Shown piece after piece: positions 1 to 8,270 of a DNA stretch of 64,000 nt. The stretch's first letter is position 1, and the number at the start of each line of letters is the position of its first letter. The stretch is from positions 1 to 64,000 of the forward strand of contig JANXYV010000093.1 in NCBI GenBank assembly GCA_025355875.1, in the 5' to 3' direction. This DNA is from Prolixibacteraceae bacterium (GTDB taxonomy: Bacteria; Bacteroidota; Bacteroidia; Bacteroidales; Prolixibacteraceae). A program made the translations under genes and the position numbers. The notes under the pieces are model-generated. The model was not told where the DNA came from. It worked only from the letters and a program-made list of their open reading frames with translations, and ran no database searches.

Positions 1-36
1 TTTTGTCCTTTAAAATCTAATACCGAGTTTTGTGTA

Positions 37-102
37 AGCATAAGTCTTTGAGTTTTATTGGTTAATTGCCTAATCAAAAATAATACTCTTTAGACTTATG
101 CT
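37..102. repeat. Imperfect inverted repeat upstream of the first gene
   Basis: AGCATAAGTCT at 37-47 is matched by its reverse complement at 92-102. The inner flanks continue the pairing imperfectly, so the arms reach roughly 20 bp around an AT-rich loop. It could be the terminator of a gene left of the window or a leader structure for the gene at 152. No Bacteroidota -7 box is visible between it and that gene. Confidence 0.5.
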
Positions 103-151
103 ACTCTAGCAAAAGTGCACATTACAAACATAGGGACTTAAAATCAGAATC

Positions 152-817
152 ATGGTAAAATTTCGTCTTCCGAAAGGATTATTCTTGCAAATCTTCTTAT
201 GCTTCAATATTTTAATTGGTTTCGCACAGAGAAACCCAATAGAAGTGACTCATTACGTTTTTCCGGAATTTACCAAAGGCATTGTTTTAATGAAAACAGG
301 AATACGAAACGAATCATTACTAAATTACAATTCGTTGACTAAAGAAATGATCTTCCTGAAAAATACGACAAAGTTGGCTCTTGGTCAGTTGGAAACAATT
401 GATACGGTTTATATTCTTAACCGCAAATTCATTCCCCAACACGACCATTTTATTGAACTCATCTATAAATCGAAGTATTCCCTTTTTGTTGATCATAAAT
501 GCAAGTTAAAAGATCCGGGCAAACCTGCCGGATACGGTGGAACATCACAAACTTCAGCAATTTCAACCTATTCCACTTTTTTCTCAGGAGGTAGGGCATA
601 TGAAATGAAGTTGCCTGAAGGATACGAAACCCAGTCTTCGGTTGAGTATTGGCTTGATAAGGATGGAAAGATGAACAAGTTTTTGAGCATCCGTCAGTTG
701 TCGAAATTATTCGATGAAAAGGAAAGCCTATTTAAAGCATACACTAAGAAAAACGATGTGGATTACGACAATCAAAACAGTATTGTTGAGTTGCTTAAAT
801 ATTTACAGGCCAACTGA
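152..817 (+). CDS. Secreted protein of unknown function
   Basis: The 221-residue product begins with a basic stretch, a hydrophobic core (LFLQIFLCFNILIG) and FAQ, a typical Bacteroidota signal peptide with cleavage near residue 25. The mature part is soluble-looking and mixed alpha/beta, with a central Gly/Ser/Thr-rich stretch around residues 125-145 (YGGTSQTSAIS). I recognise no catalytic motif or family. It stands alone, convergent with the DUF6155-like gene 26 bp away. It is probably periplasmic or surface exposed, and the function is unknown. Confidence 0.75.
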   Translation: MVKFRLPKGLFLQIFLCFNILIGFAQRNPIEVTHYVFPEFTKGIVLMKTGIRNESLLNYNSLTKEMIFLKNTTKLALGQLETIDTVYILNRKFIPQHDHFIELIYKSKYSLFVDHKCKLKDPGKPAGYGGTSQTSAISTYSTFFSGGRAYEMKLPEGYETQSSVEYWLDKDGKMNKFLSIRQLSKLFDEKESLFKAYTKKNDVDYDNQNSIVELLKYLQAN

Positions 818-843
818 AATCATTTATTCTATCCGGGAATGAA

Positions 844-1359
844 TTACTGAAGATACATATCTGCCAGATCTTCGAAGGCAGTTCGGTTAGGCCACTGCTG
901 ATCGAAGGCATCACCGGCAATTTTTTCTATTCGCCCCTTGAAATCAGTCAGAATTCCTTTTTCTGAAACAAACCTCAAGGCCTCATCAAACGATTTGTAA
1001 AGGCTGGTATAAAAAGATTCCTGGCGAATTAGATGTTCTCCTGAAAAGCTTTGGGCAATTTCGATATTGAAAAGCATTACGTCAGCAAGTAACGACGAAT
1101 CGGCATCAAGTAAAATGAGCTTTTTGATCCACTTTTGGGCAACCGATCGCCTCAACTTGGCCCTCCGGCTCCCTACCGGATAATACTCCTTGCTGATCTG
1201 AAAACGGCACTGCTCCATCAGTTCGTTTTCCCTCGGATTAAACGCAAAGTCATAATATTCCTTGACATCTTTGAACCGGTTATAGATCTCCGCAATTTGC
1301 TCCTCCAATTGTTCTTTGGTTAATGATTTCAGATATTTTCGGAGTTCGCGCTTGCTCAT
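844..1359 (-). CDS. DUF6155-like protein
   Basis: This is a 171-residue, highly charged, mostly helical cytosolic protein opening with MSKRELRKYLKSLTKEQLEE, the N-terminal pattern I associate with DUF6155 proteins. There is no signal peptide or membrane segment. It lies 18 bp downstream of yebC on the same strand and is probably co-transcribed with it. The biochemical role is unknown. The family assignment comes from memory of the N-terminal motif, not from a search. Confidence 0.7.
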   Translation of the reverse strand: MSKRELRKYLKSLTKEQLEEQIAEIYNRFKDVKEYYDFAFNPRENELMEQCRFQISKEYYPVGSRRAKLRRSVAQKWIKKLILLDADSSLLADVMLFNIEIAQSFSGEHLIRQESFYTSLYKSFDEALRFVSEKGILTDFKGRIEKIAGDAFDQQWPNRTAFEDLADMYLQ

Positions 1360-1377
1360 TGGAATAGTGGAATCGTA

Positions 1378-2088
1378 TCAGGCAATGTTTGTAAAGACCG
1401 ACTGTACATCGTCGTCATCTTCCATTTTATCAATCATTTTTTCAATGTCGGTCAATTGTTCTTCGGTAAATTCAACCGGAGTATTCGGAATCCGCTGCAG
1501 GTTCGCTTTGCTTACTTCAATTTTCAAAGCTTCCAGCGCATGCGACATCATGCCAAAATTGGTGTAATCGGCATGAACATAGATAATCCCTTCATTTTCT
1601 TCAATTTCTTCGAGACCGGCATCGATCAGTTCCAATTCCAGATCTTCAATGTTCATACCGTCTTTTTTATGGAACTCGAAAACCGCCTTTCGCGAAAACA
1701 TGAATTCGAGTGAACCGGTTGGCACAAGTGCACCACCAGCTTTATTGAAATACATTTTTACATTGGCGACAGTACGGGTAGGATTGTCGGTCGCACATTC
1801 AATAAAAATCAAAACACCATGAGGTCCTTTTCCTTCATAGTTAACTTCAACAAAATTTTCTGCATCTTTTCCTGATGCCCTTTTGATGGCCGCCTCGATA
1901 TTGTCTTTTGGCATATTCTGAGCCTTGGCATTCTGAATGGCAGTGCGCAGTTTTGCATTCATTTCCGGATCAGGTACACCTTCACGTGCAGCAACAGTGA
2001 TCGCTTTTCCCAGCTTTGGAAATGTACGCGACATTTTATCCCAGCGTTTTTCTTTGGATGCTCTTCGGTATTCGAACGCTCTTCCCAT
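1378..2088 (-). CDS. yebC: YebC/PmpR family protein
   Basis: At 236 residues it matches the usual YebC length of about 240. It opens with [20 protein letters not shown] and carries the family signature [16 protein letters not shown] near residue 60. YebC proteins were described as DNA-binding regulators, and some members assist ribosomes at proline-rich stretches; the sequence cannot separate these roles. The ATG at 2088 is well placed, with a TACTTTTG box about 45 bp upstream. It is divergent from the DEAD-box gene and leads into the DUF6155-like gene. Confidence 0.93.
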   Translation of the reverse strand: MGRAFEYRRASKEKRWDKMSRTFPKLGKAITVAAREGVPDPEMNAKLRTAIQNAKAQNMPKDNIEAAIKRASGKDAENFVEVNYEGKGPHGVLIFIECATDNPTRTVANVKMYFNKAGGALVPTGSLEFMFSRKAVFEFHKKDGMNIEDLELELIDAGLEEIEENEGIIYVHADYTNFGMMSHALEALKIEVSKANLQRIPNTPVEFTEEQLTDIEKMIDKMEDDDDVQSVFTNIA

Positions 2089-2131
2089 ATCAATCGGTTT
2101 TTAAGGTTACAATTCAAAATTTTTAACGGCA

Positions 2132-2139
2132 CAAAAGTA
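2132..2139 (-). promoter_or_regulatory. -7 promoter box (TACTTTTG) for yebC
   Basis: On the minus strand this reads TACTTTTG, a full match to the Bacteroidota consensus TAnnTTTG, 43 bp before the yebC start. No clear TTG element sits 19-20 bp further upstream, so the match rests on the -7 box alone. Confidence 0.5.
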
Positions 2140-2263
2140 CAAATTGCATTGCTTTTTCCCGAATGAATCCCGGAAATAAATGCGCCCGATTTTTGGTTCT
2201 AAGATAATTCGGGTAATCAGGTCATTAGCAGATATTCAAAAGTTATTGTTGACAAAGTTTTTG

Positions 2264-2271
2264 TACTTTTG
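2264..2271 (+). promoter_or_regulatory. -7 promoter box (TACTTTTG) for the DEAD-box/Nramp operon
   Basis: A full TAnnTTTG match lies 24 bp upstream of the ATG at 2296. TTG triplets at 2246-2248 and 2249-2251 are present, but the spacing (15 and 12 bp) is shorter than the usual 19-20 bp. Confidence 0.55.
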
Positions 2272-2295
2272 CCAAACTTGTACTAATTGCATACT

Positions 2296-3516
2296 ATGAC
2301 ATTTGATGAATTTGGCCTGAACGAGAAAATATTGGAAGCGATTTCGTACATGGGCTATGAAAAAGCTTCTGAAATACAAGAGCTTACTATTCCTGCAATA
2401 TTAGACGGACACGATATTCTGGCCTGTGCACAAACAGGTACCGGGAAAACGGCGGCATTTATGTTGCCTATTCTGGATCATCTGGCAGCTGCTGACAACC
2501 ACGATTTGAGTACCCTAGTGGTGGTTCCCACTCGTGAACTTGCGATTCAGATCAACCAGCAAATACAAGGTTTTGCCTATTTCCTGAACATCAATTCTGT
2601 AACTGTTTACGGCGGACGTGATGGTTCTGATTGGGATGCTGAAAGCAAAGCCCTGACCAAAGGCACCAACATTATTGTTGCTACGCCAGGGAAACTGATC
2701 TCTCACCTGAACCTTGGATATGTGCAGTTCGACAAGATTAAACATCTGGTATTGGATGAAGCCGACCGAATGCTGGATATCGGTTTTTATGACGATCTGA
2801 TGCGAATTTTAAGCTATGTTCCCGATAACCGGCAAACATTAATGTTCTCGGCAACGATGCCTCAAAAAATCAGGGAACTGGCATCCAAAATATTAAAGAA
2901 TCCGGTAGAATTCAGCACGGCAGTTTCCAAGCCTGCTGAAGGTGTTCTTCAGGCAGCGTATGTGGTTCACGAAAACCAAAAGATTCCGGTCATCAATAGC
3001 CTCATCTCCAACAAACCCGATCTGGACAGTATTCTGGTCTTTAGTTCGACCAAAAGAAAAGTGACTGAAATTGTGAAAAGCTTAAAAAGAGCGGGAAATT
3101 CGGTGGAGGGCATTTCATCGGATCTGGAACAAAAAGAACGCGAAGACGTTCTGATGCGTTTTCGCTCCCGCCGGACGAGGGTTTTGGTGGCTACTGATGT
3201 TTTAAGTCGGGGCATCGATATTAAAGATATAAACCTGATCATCAATTTTGACGTTCCTGGATCGGCAGAAGATTATGTGCACCGCGTTGGAAGAACGGCC
3301 CGTGCTGATAAAACAGGCATTGCCATCAGTTTTATCAACGAGCAGGATATGGAAAAATTTGACCGGATCGAGAAGCTCATCGAGATGGAGGTATTAAAGA
3401 TACCTGTTCCTCCTGAATTGGGTGAAGGGCCGGTTTACAAAGTCCGCCCTCAGCGCAGGGGTGGTCGTCCTCAGGGAAAACGAAATTTTTCTTCTGGAAG
3501 GAACCCAAAGCAATAG
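2296..3516 (+). CDS. DEAD-box ATP-dependent RNA helicase (RhlE type)
   Basis: This RNA-unwinding ATPase has the full motif set in order: Q motif (MTFDEFGLNEKILEAISYMG), motif I AQTGTGKT, Ia PTRELAIQ, II DEAD (LDEADRMLD), III SAT and VI VHRVGRTAR. A short basic Gly/Arg-rich tail (RPQRRGGRPQGKR) probably binds RNA. I chose the ATG at 2296 over a TTG three codons earlier because family members start at this point. The Nramp gene begins only 5 bp after the stop, so the two are very likely one operon. Likely roles are ribosome assembly or RNA turnover; the precise RhlE/DeaD subtype is uncertain. Confidence 0.95.
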   Translation: MTFDEFGLNEKILEAISYMGYEKASEIQELTIPAILDGHDILACAQTGTGKTAAFMLPILDHLAAADNHDLSTLVVVPTRELAIQINQQIQGFAYFLNINSVTVYGGRDGSDWDAESKALTKGTNIIVATPGKLISHLNLGYVQFDKIKHLVLDEADRMLDIGFYDDLMRILSYVPDNRQTLMFSATMPQKIRELASKILKNPVEFSTAVSKPAEGVLQAAYVVHENQKIPVINSLISNKPDLDSILVFSSTKRKVTEIVKSLKRAGNSVEGISSDLEQKEREDVLMRFRSRRTRVLVATDVLSRGIDIKDINLIINFDVPGSAEDYVHRVGRTARADKTGIAISFINEQDMEKFDRIEKLIEMEVLKIPVPPELGEGPVYKVRPQRRGGRPQGKRNFSSGRNPKQ

Positions 3517-3521
3517 CAAAT

Positions 3522-4781
3522 ATGTTTTCCTTCTTTAAAAATATTGACAACGTTAACCACAAACCAACTTTTGGGGCTTTAAAAATCCTGAAGTACATTG
3601 GACCAGGCTTGTTGGTAACAGTTGGCTTTATTGATCCCGGTAATTGGGCCTCGAACATTGCCGCAGGTTCCGATTTTGGATTTACCTTGCTCTGGATGGT
3701 CACTTTGTCAACCATCATGCTCATCATTCTTCAGCACAATGTAGCCCACCTGGGTATTGCAACCGGATTGTGTCTTTCCGAAGCGGCCACTAGGTATTTG
3801 CCTCCTTGGACTTCACGCACCATTCTTGGTTCTGCCATGCTCGCATCAGTTTCCACTTCATTGGCCGAAATTCTGGGTGGAGCCATTGCTCTTCAAATGC
3901 TTTTCAAGATTCCAATTCCAGCATCAGCCATCCTGGTGGTTATTTTTGTCGGAATCATGCTTTTTACCAATTCATACGCTCTCATTGAAAAAATCATCAT
4001 TGCCTTTGTATCCATCATCGGTTTATCATTTCTCTATGAATTGAGTTTGGTGAATGTCGATTGGGTTCAGGCCGGAATTTGCTGGGTGGTTCCTTCAATT
4101 CCTGAAGGTTCGATTCTGATTGTAATGAGTGTTTTGGGTGCGGTAGTAATGCCTCACAATCTTTTTTTGCATTCCGAAATCATTCAAAGCCGCCAGTGGA
4201 ACCTCGAAAATGATGAAATAATCAAAAAACAGCTTGATTATGAATTTGTTGACACTTTAGTTTCGATGCTGATTGGTTGGGCGATAAACAGCGCCATGAT
4301 CATATTGGCTGCTTCAACATTTCATTCAGGCGGAGCGAAGGTGGAGGAGTTGCAGCAGGCACAATCGATGCTTGGTCCCCTTTTAGGCAACCATGCGGGT
4401 GTGGTTTTTGCCATCGCTTTACTTTTCGCCGGAATTGCCAGTTCAATTACTTCAGGAATGGCTGGAGGAAGTATCTTCTCCGGCCTTTTCAGCGAACCTT
4501 ATGATATCAAAGACAATCACAGCCGTTTGGGAATTGGTCTATCACTGATCACTGCTTTGCTACTGATTTTTGTAATAGGGAATCCGTTTAAAGCGCTGAT
4601 AATTTCCCAAATGGTTTTGAGCATTCAGCTACCTTTTACCATTTTTCTCCAGATATACCTAACCGCTTCGACCAAGGTCATGGGCAAGTATGTGAATACC
4701 AGATTTACCACCGCAATAATGCTTTTCGTTGGTGCAATTGTCACATTCCTGAACATCTTACTTTTCATTAGTTTTTTCTGA
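3522..4781 (+). CDS. Nramp family divalent metal transporter
   Basis: A 419-residue inner-membrane protein with about 11 hydrophobic segments. It carries both metal-site signatures: DPGN (about residues 38-41, first membrane helix) and MPHN (VVMPHNLFLHS, sixth helix). The Met in the second motif is typical of proton-coupled Mn/Fe transporters rather than the Mg-type NRMT branch. Whether it prefers Mn(II) or Fe(II) cannot be read from sequence. It sits 5 bp behind a DEAD-box helicase, which suggests co-expression. No metal-regulator operator was recognised. Confidence 0.93.
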   Translation: MFSFFKNIDNVNHKPTFGALKILKYIGPGLLVTVGFIDPGNWASNIAAGSDFGFTLLWMVTLSTIMLIILQHNVAHLGIATGLCLSEAATRYLPPWTSRTILGSAMLASVSTSLAEILGGAIALQMLFKIPIPASAILVVIFVGIMLFTNSYALIEKIIIAFVSIIGLSFLYELSLVNVDWVQAGICWVVPSIPEGSILIVMSVLGAVVMPHNLFLHSEIIQSRQWNLENDEIIKKQLDYEFVDTLVSMLIGWAINSAMIILAASTFHSGGAKVEELQQAQSMLGPLLGNHAGVVFAIALLFAGIASSITSGMAGGSIFSGLFSEPYDIKDNHSRLGIGLSLITALLLIFVIGNPFKALIISQMVLSIQLPFTIFLQIYLTASTKVMGKYVNTRFTTAIMLFVGAIVTFLNILLFISFF

Positions 4782-4995
4782 AACTGTTAAAAATTGAGGT
4801 TCAGACTCATCCGTACCCTCCTTTCAAATTGAATTTCAAGCTATTTCCTACCCGAAATCTGGTAAAACAAACTCAATTCGTGTTCCTGATGTTTTGTTGA
4901 TAAGCCGGAAAAAATCATTTCCGGAATCATTGAAACCTTCATCTGACAAAGATTATAGACTGAAATTCGATGTGAACAATTGTTGATAACCGTCA

Positions 4996-5617
4996 ATGAT
5001 TCTGCGTTTATTTAAACTTCGAAAAATACTTGCATGAAGGGTATCTGATGTTGTATCTTTATTTCATCAGACGAGCGATAAAAAGCTGCTCGGAAGGAAT
5101 GGAGAAGGGATCCAGTTTTTAACTGAACTGGAAAACGGATCATCCGGATCTTTGGATCTGCATTCTGAAAGAGTTGAAGTTGGAACCGGAAGCTTGCTTT
5201 CAAAGTTCATCAACCATCAAATTGACCGTCAAAAGTTCATTCGAATGTTGATTCAGGAAAAGGAAAGATTGGAGGGAATTTAGGTTTCGGAAGATCAATC
5301 GGAGTGTAAAAAATCGTCTTCGGGCGGTGAAATACTTCTTACCGGAACACTGATCGAAAGATCGGTAAAAGGTGACTTTACCGGGAACTTCGTCCGTGAA
5401 GTGCGATTCGAAAGGATCAATCGGGCGGACGACCTGAAGAGTTGGCTGTAAAAGGCGAATTCGGAAGGTAATGGGCTGGATGAAAAAGCTGAAAGGCCGG
5501 ATCGGAAAGCCAGCTTTAATAACCGTAGTCTGGCACTGAGGCGAAACCTTCGGGTCAAACCAAAAGTGAATGGGAACTTTCTTAACGGATTGTTCCCATT
5601 CGTGTTTTATACGTTTT
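4996..5617 (+). pseudogene. Probable decayed gene in one frame with three stops
   Basis: This 0.8 kb gap has no intact gene. One plus-strand frame starting at ATG 4996 keeps ordinary codon usage over more than 200 codons and is broken only by TGA at 5035-5037, TAG at 5281-5283 and TAA at 5449-5451. The pieces look protein-like, for example KLLGRNGEGIQFLTELENGS, SLLSKFINHQIDRQKFIRML and TGNFVREVRFERINRADDLK. The frame runs into the 3' end of the kinase gene on the other strand. I recognise no family. Minus-strand ORFs over the same stretch are Arg/Ser/Leu-rich, as shadows usually are. The call rests on stop scarcity and composition only. Confidence 0.35.
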
Positions 5618-8236
5618 TTAATCCTCTAATTTTACCAGAAAGGATTGTGGAAGAGTAAAAAAGAAAGTTGATCCTTTTTGAGGTTTTGATTCAAGCCAGA
5701 TTTTCCCGCCTAGCAGTTCAGCCAGATTCTTTGTGATGGCAAGCCCAAGTCCATTTCCTCCATATTTTCGGGTATGAGCTGCTTCAACCTGCCTGAACCG
5801 GTCGAACACTTTGTCGTGAAATTCTTTTGCAATTCCAATCCCGGTGTCTTTGACATGAAACTGAATGTTGTTGTCTTCCAGCTTGACCCCGATTTCGACA
5901 TATCCTTTGTCAGTAAATTTCAATGCGTTTCCTACAAAATTGATCAATACTTGTTTTATACGCATTTCATCGCTCCGGAATATGATTTGCTGATCAGGAA
6001 TTCCGGGCGCGAACCGAAATTCAATCCCCTTTGAGCTGGCTTTAAACGAATATTCCTTCTGGATATCCGAAATCAGGCTTTGCGCCGACAAATTAGTCTC
6101 ATTCAGGAATACCTGTCCAGCCTCAATCTTAGAAATATCAAGCACATCATTGATGATTGAAAGTAAATTATTGCCGCTCAGATTGATCAGGTCGGCAAAT
6201 TCCCTTCTTGATTCGGCGTTCAAATCGGGATCGGTCAATAAATCCGAGAAACCAAGAATGCTGTTCAGCGGGGTCCGTATTTCGTGCGACATATTGGCCA
6301 GGAAAGCAGATTTCAACCGATCGCTTTCAACTGCTTTTTCCTTTGCAGCGATCAGGTCTTTCTCCATGGTTTTACGTTTACTGATATCTTCACTAAGCAC
6401 AATGAAATTAGTGATTTTTCCTTCCTGGTTTTTGATGGGGGAAATCTGTACAGATTCCCAATATTTTTCTCCGGTTTTGGTCCGGTTCTGATGTTCGCCT
6501 TTCCATTCCTGACCCGCATATAAACGGTTCCATATTTCAATGTAAATGTCGTTTCCAATATGGCCGGGCTTCAGGATGCGAATGACCTTCCCGACGAGTT
6601 CATCTAACATATATCCGGAAACAGTCAGAAATTTTTTATTTACATATTCAATGATCCCACTCGTGTCGGTAATTATAACCGACGCAGGATTCTGGTCGAT
6701 AGCAACCGAGAGTTTGAGAATTTCGAGATCGGTTTTTTTACGGCTGGTGATGTCTTCTTTGATGGCCATGTAATTGACAATGCGGTTGGTCTCATCACGA
6801 ATAGGCGAAATCAGGACTGATTCCCAGAAAAGTTCCCCATTCCGTTTGGTATTTTGTATTTCACTCCGATATTCGTTTCCTTCAGAAATAGTTTGCCAAA
6901 GCTTTTCATATTCGGCTTGCGGAGTATATCCTGATTGAAATATCCTTGGATTTTTGCCTTTTATTTCTTCCATCGAATAGCCCGTAATTTCCAGCAATTT
7001 CGAATTTACATATTCAATGTTCCCGTTGGTATCTGTAATAATAATGCTCGCCGGGCTTTGCTCAACTCCTTTTGAAAGCTGGATCAGCTTTTGTTCCGAT
7101 CGTTTTTCCTTGGTGATATCGTGCCCGACTCCCACGAGGCCGATGATCTCTCCGGAATCGTTGATCAGTGGAACTTTTGAGGTAGAGAGGTGCCTTTTAT
7201 TCCCAAAAAGGTCGGGAACCACTTCGATCTTGTTAATGATGGATTTTCCTGATTGAATGACGAATAAATCGTCGGCATAGGTTTGATCGGAAATTTGCAG
7301 GTTCAGTAATTCAAGGTCGGTTTTACCTATTGCTTCGCTTTCATGGGCCAATCCCAATATTTCAAGATCGGCTTTGTTCGAAATCAATTTCCTTCCTGAA
7401 ACATCCTTTACATAAATCGGATCAGGAATATTGTCAATTAAGGTTCGAAGAAGAATTCGTTCGTCAGCGATTACTTGCTCTGCTTTTTTGCGTTCAGTAA
7501 TGTCTGACAGAACACAATGAATCTGTTTAAAATCGCCCGAGGCGGTGTGACCTATCTGGCCTTCGAGCTGGGCGATGATCACCATACCGTTTTTTGTGGT
7601 CATTTCAAACTCCATTTGAATTCGTCCTCCGGCTTTCAAAGCAGGGAATTCTTTTTTGAAGAAGTTGACGTATTCCGGAGTCAAAAAATCACCAAACCAA
7701 TGCCCGGTAACTTCTTCCTTTTCATAACCCATCAGTTCATGCCAGGTTTCATTAATATCAGTCAGATATCCGTTTTCATCGAGCGATTGATAAGCAATCG
7801 GGGCTTTGTCAAACAATAATTTAAAGCGCTCTTCACTCTCCTTCAACAATTCTTCGGAATTCTTTCTTTCAGTAACATCGCGCATGATACCTTCATGGAA
7901 AAGGATTTCACCGTTTTCTCCCAGGTTGTACCATCCATGGTCTTCGACCCATATCTCAGATCCATCCTTTTTCTTGAGCCTGAAAATTCCCATTTCCTCG
8001 TACTTTTCCTGCAATACAAGGCTTTCCCTATCTTCAGGACTAAAATACAATTCGGTTTTTATATTGATGGCCATCAACTCTGCTTTTGAACTGTATCCCA
8101 GCATTTTTACCATTGCCGGATTGACTTCCACAAAAGCGCCGTCGTGAGTGCTTTTATAAACACCGTCGGGCAATCGTTCCACCAAATTTCGGTATATCCT
8201 CTCGCTTTCGTGTAAATGAGCTTCAAGTGGTTCCAT
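5618..8236 (-). CDS. Multi-PAS sensor histidine kinase
   Basis: About 872 residues with no membrane segment or signal peptide, so probably a cytoplasmic sensor. Five PAS/PAC units fill roughly residues 10-625. The fourth and fifth are near copies (SPASIIITDTNGNIEYVN versus NPASVIITDTSGIIEYVN), pointing to internal duplication. HisKA follows with the phospho-acceptor in HEIRTPLNSILGFSDLL, then HATPase_c with N, G1 (DTGIGI) and G2 (YGGNGLGL) boxes. I chose ATG 8236 over an upstream TTG at 8263. There is no receiver domain and no response regulator nearby, so its partner is elsewhere. It lies 34 bp downstream of the second kinase and is probably in one operon with it. Confidence 0.92.
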   Translation of the reverse strand: MEPLEAHLHESERIYRNLVERLPDGVYKSTHDGAFVEVNPAMVKMLGYSSKAELMAINIKTELYFSPEDRESLVLQEKYEEMGIFRLKKKDGSEIWVEDHGWYNLGENGEILFHEGIMRDVTERKNSEELLKESEERFKLLFDKAPIAYQSLDENGYLTDINETWHELMGYEKEEVTGHWFGDFLTPEYVNFFKKEFPALKAGGRIQMEFEMTTKNGMVIIAQLEGQIGHTASGDFKQIHCVLSDITERKKAEQVIADERILLRTLIDNIPDPIYVKDVSGRKLISNKADLEILGLAHESEAIGKTDLELLNLQISDQTYADDLFVIQSGKSIINKIEVVPDLFGNKRHLSTSKVPLINDSGEIIGLVGVGHDITKEKRSEQKLIQLSKGVEQSPASIIITDTNGNIEYVNSKLLEITGYSMEEIKGKNPRIFQSGYTPQAEYEKLWQTISEGNEYRSEIQNTKRNGELFWESVLISPIRDETNRIVNYMAIKEDITSRKKTDLEILKLSVAIDQNPASVIITDTSGIIEYVNKKFLTVSGYMLDELVGKVIRILKPGHIGNDIYIEIWNRLYAGQEWKGEHQNRTKTGEKYWESVQISPIKNQEGKITNFIVLSEDISKRKTMEKDLIAAKEKAVESDRLKSAFLANMSHEIRTPLNSILGFSDLLTDPDLNAESRREFADLINLSGNNLLSIINDVLDISKIEAGQVFLNETNLSAQSLISDIQKEYSFKASSKGIEFRFAPGIPDQQIIFRSDEMRIKQVLINFVGNALKFTDKGYVEIGVKLEDNNIQFHVKDTGIGIAKEFHDKVFDRFRQVEAAHTRKYGGNGLGLAITKNLAELLGGKIWLESKPQKGSTFFFTLPQSFLVKLED

Positions 8237-8270
8237 AATCCTAAACCTTTTTAATCGGGGCAAACATACA

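Noticed and set aside
5295-5558. Minus-strand 87-codon ORF in the kinase-Nramp gap
   Set aside because: It is Arg/Ser/Leu-rich, as expected for the complement of the plus-strand remnant frame, and has no recognisable start context.
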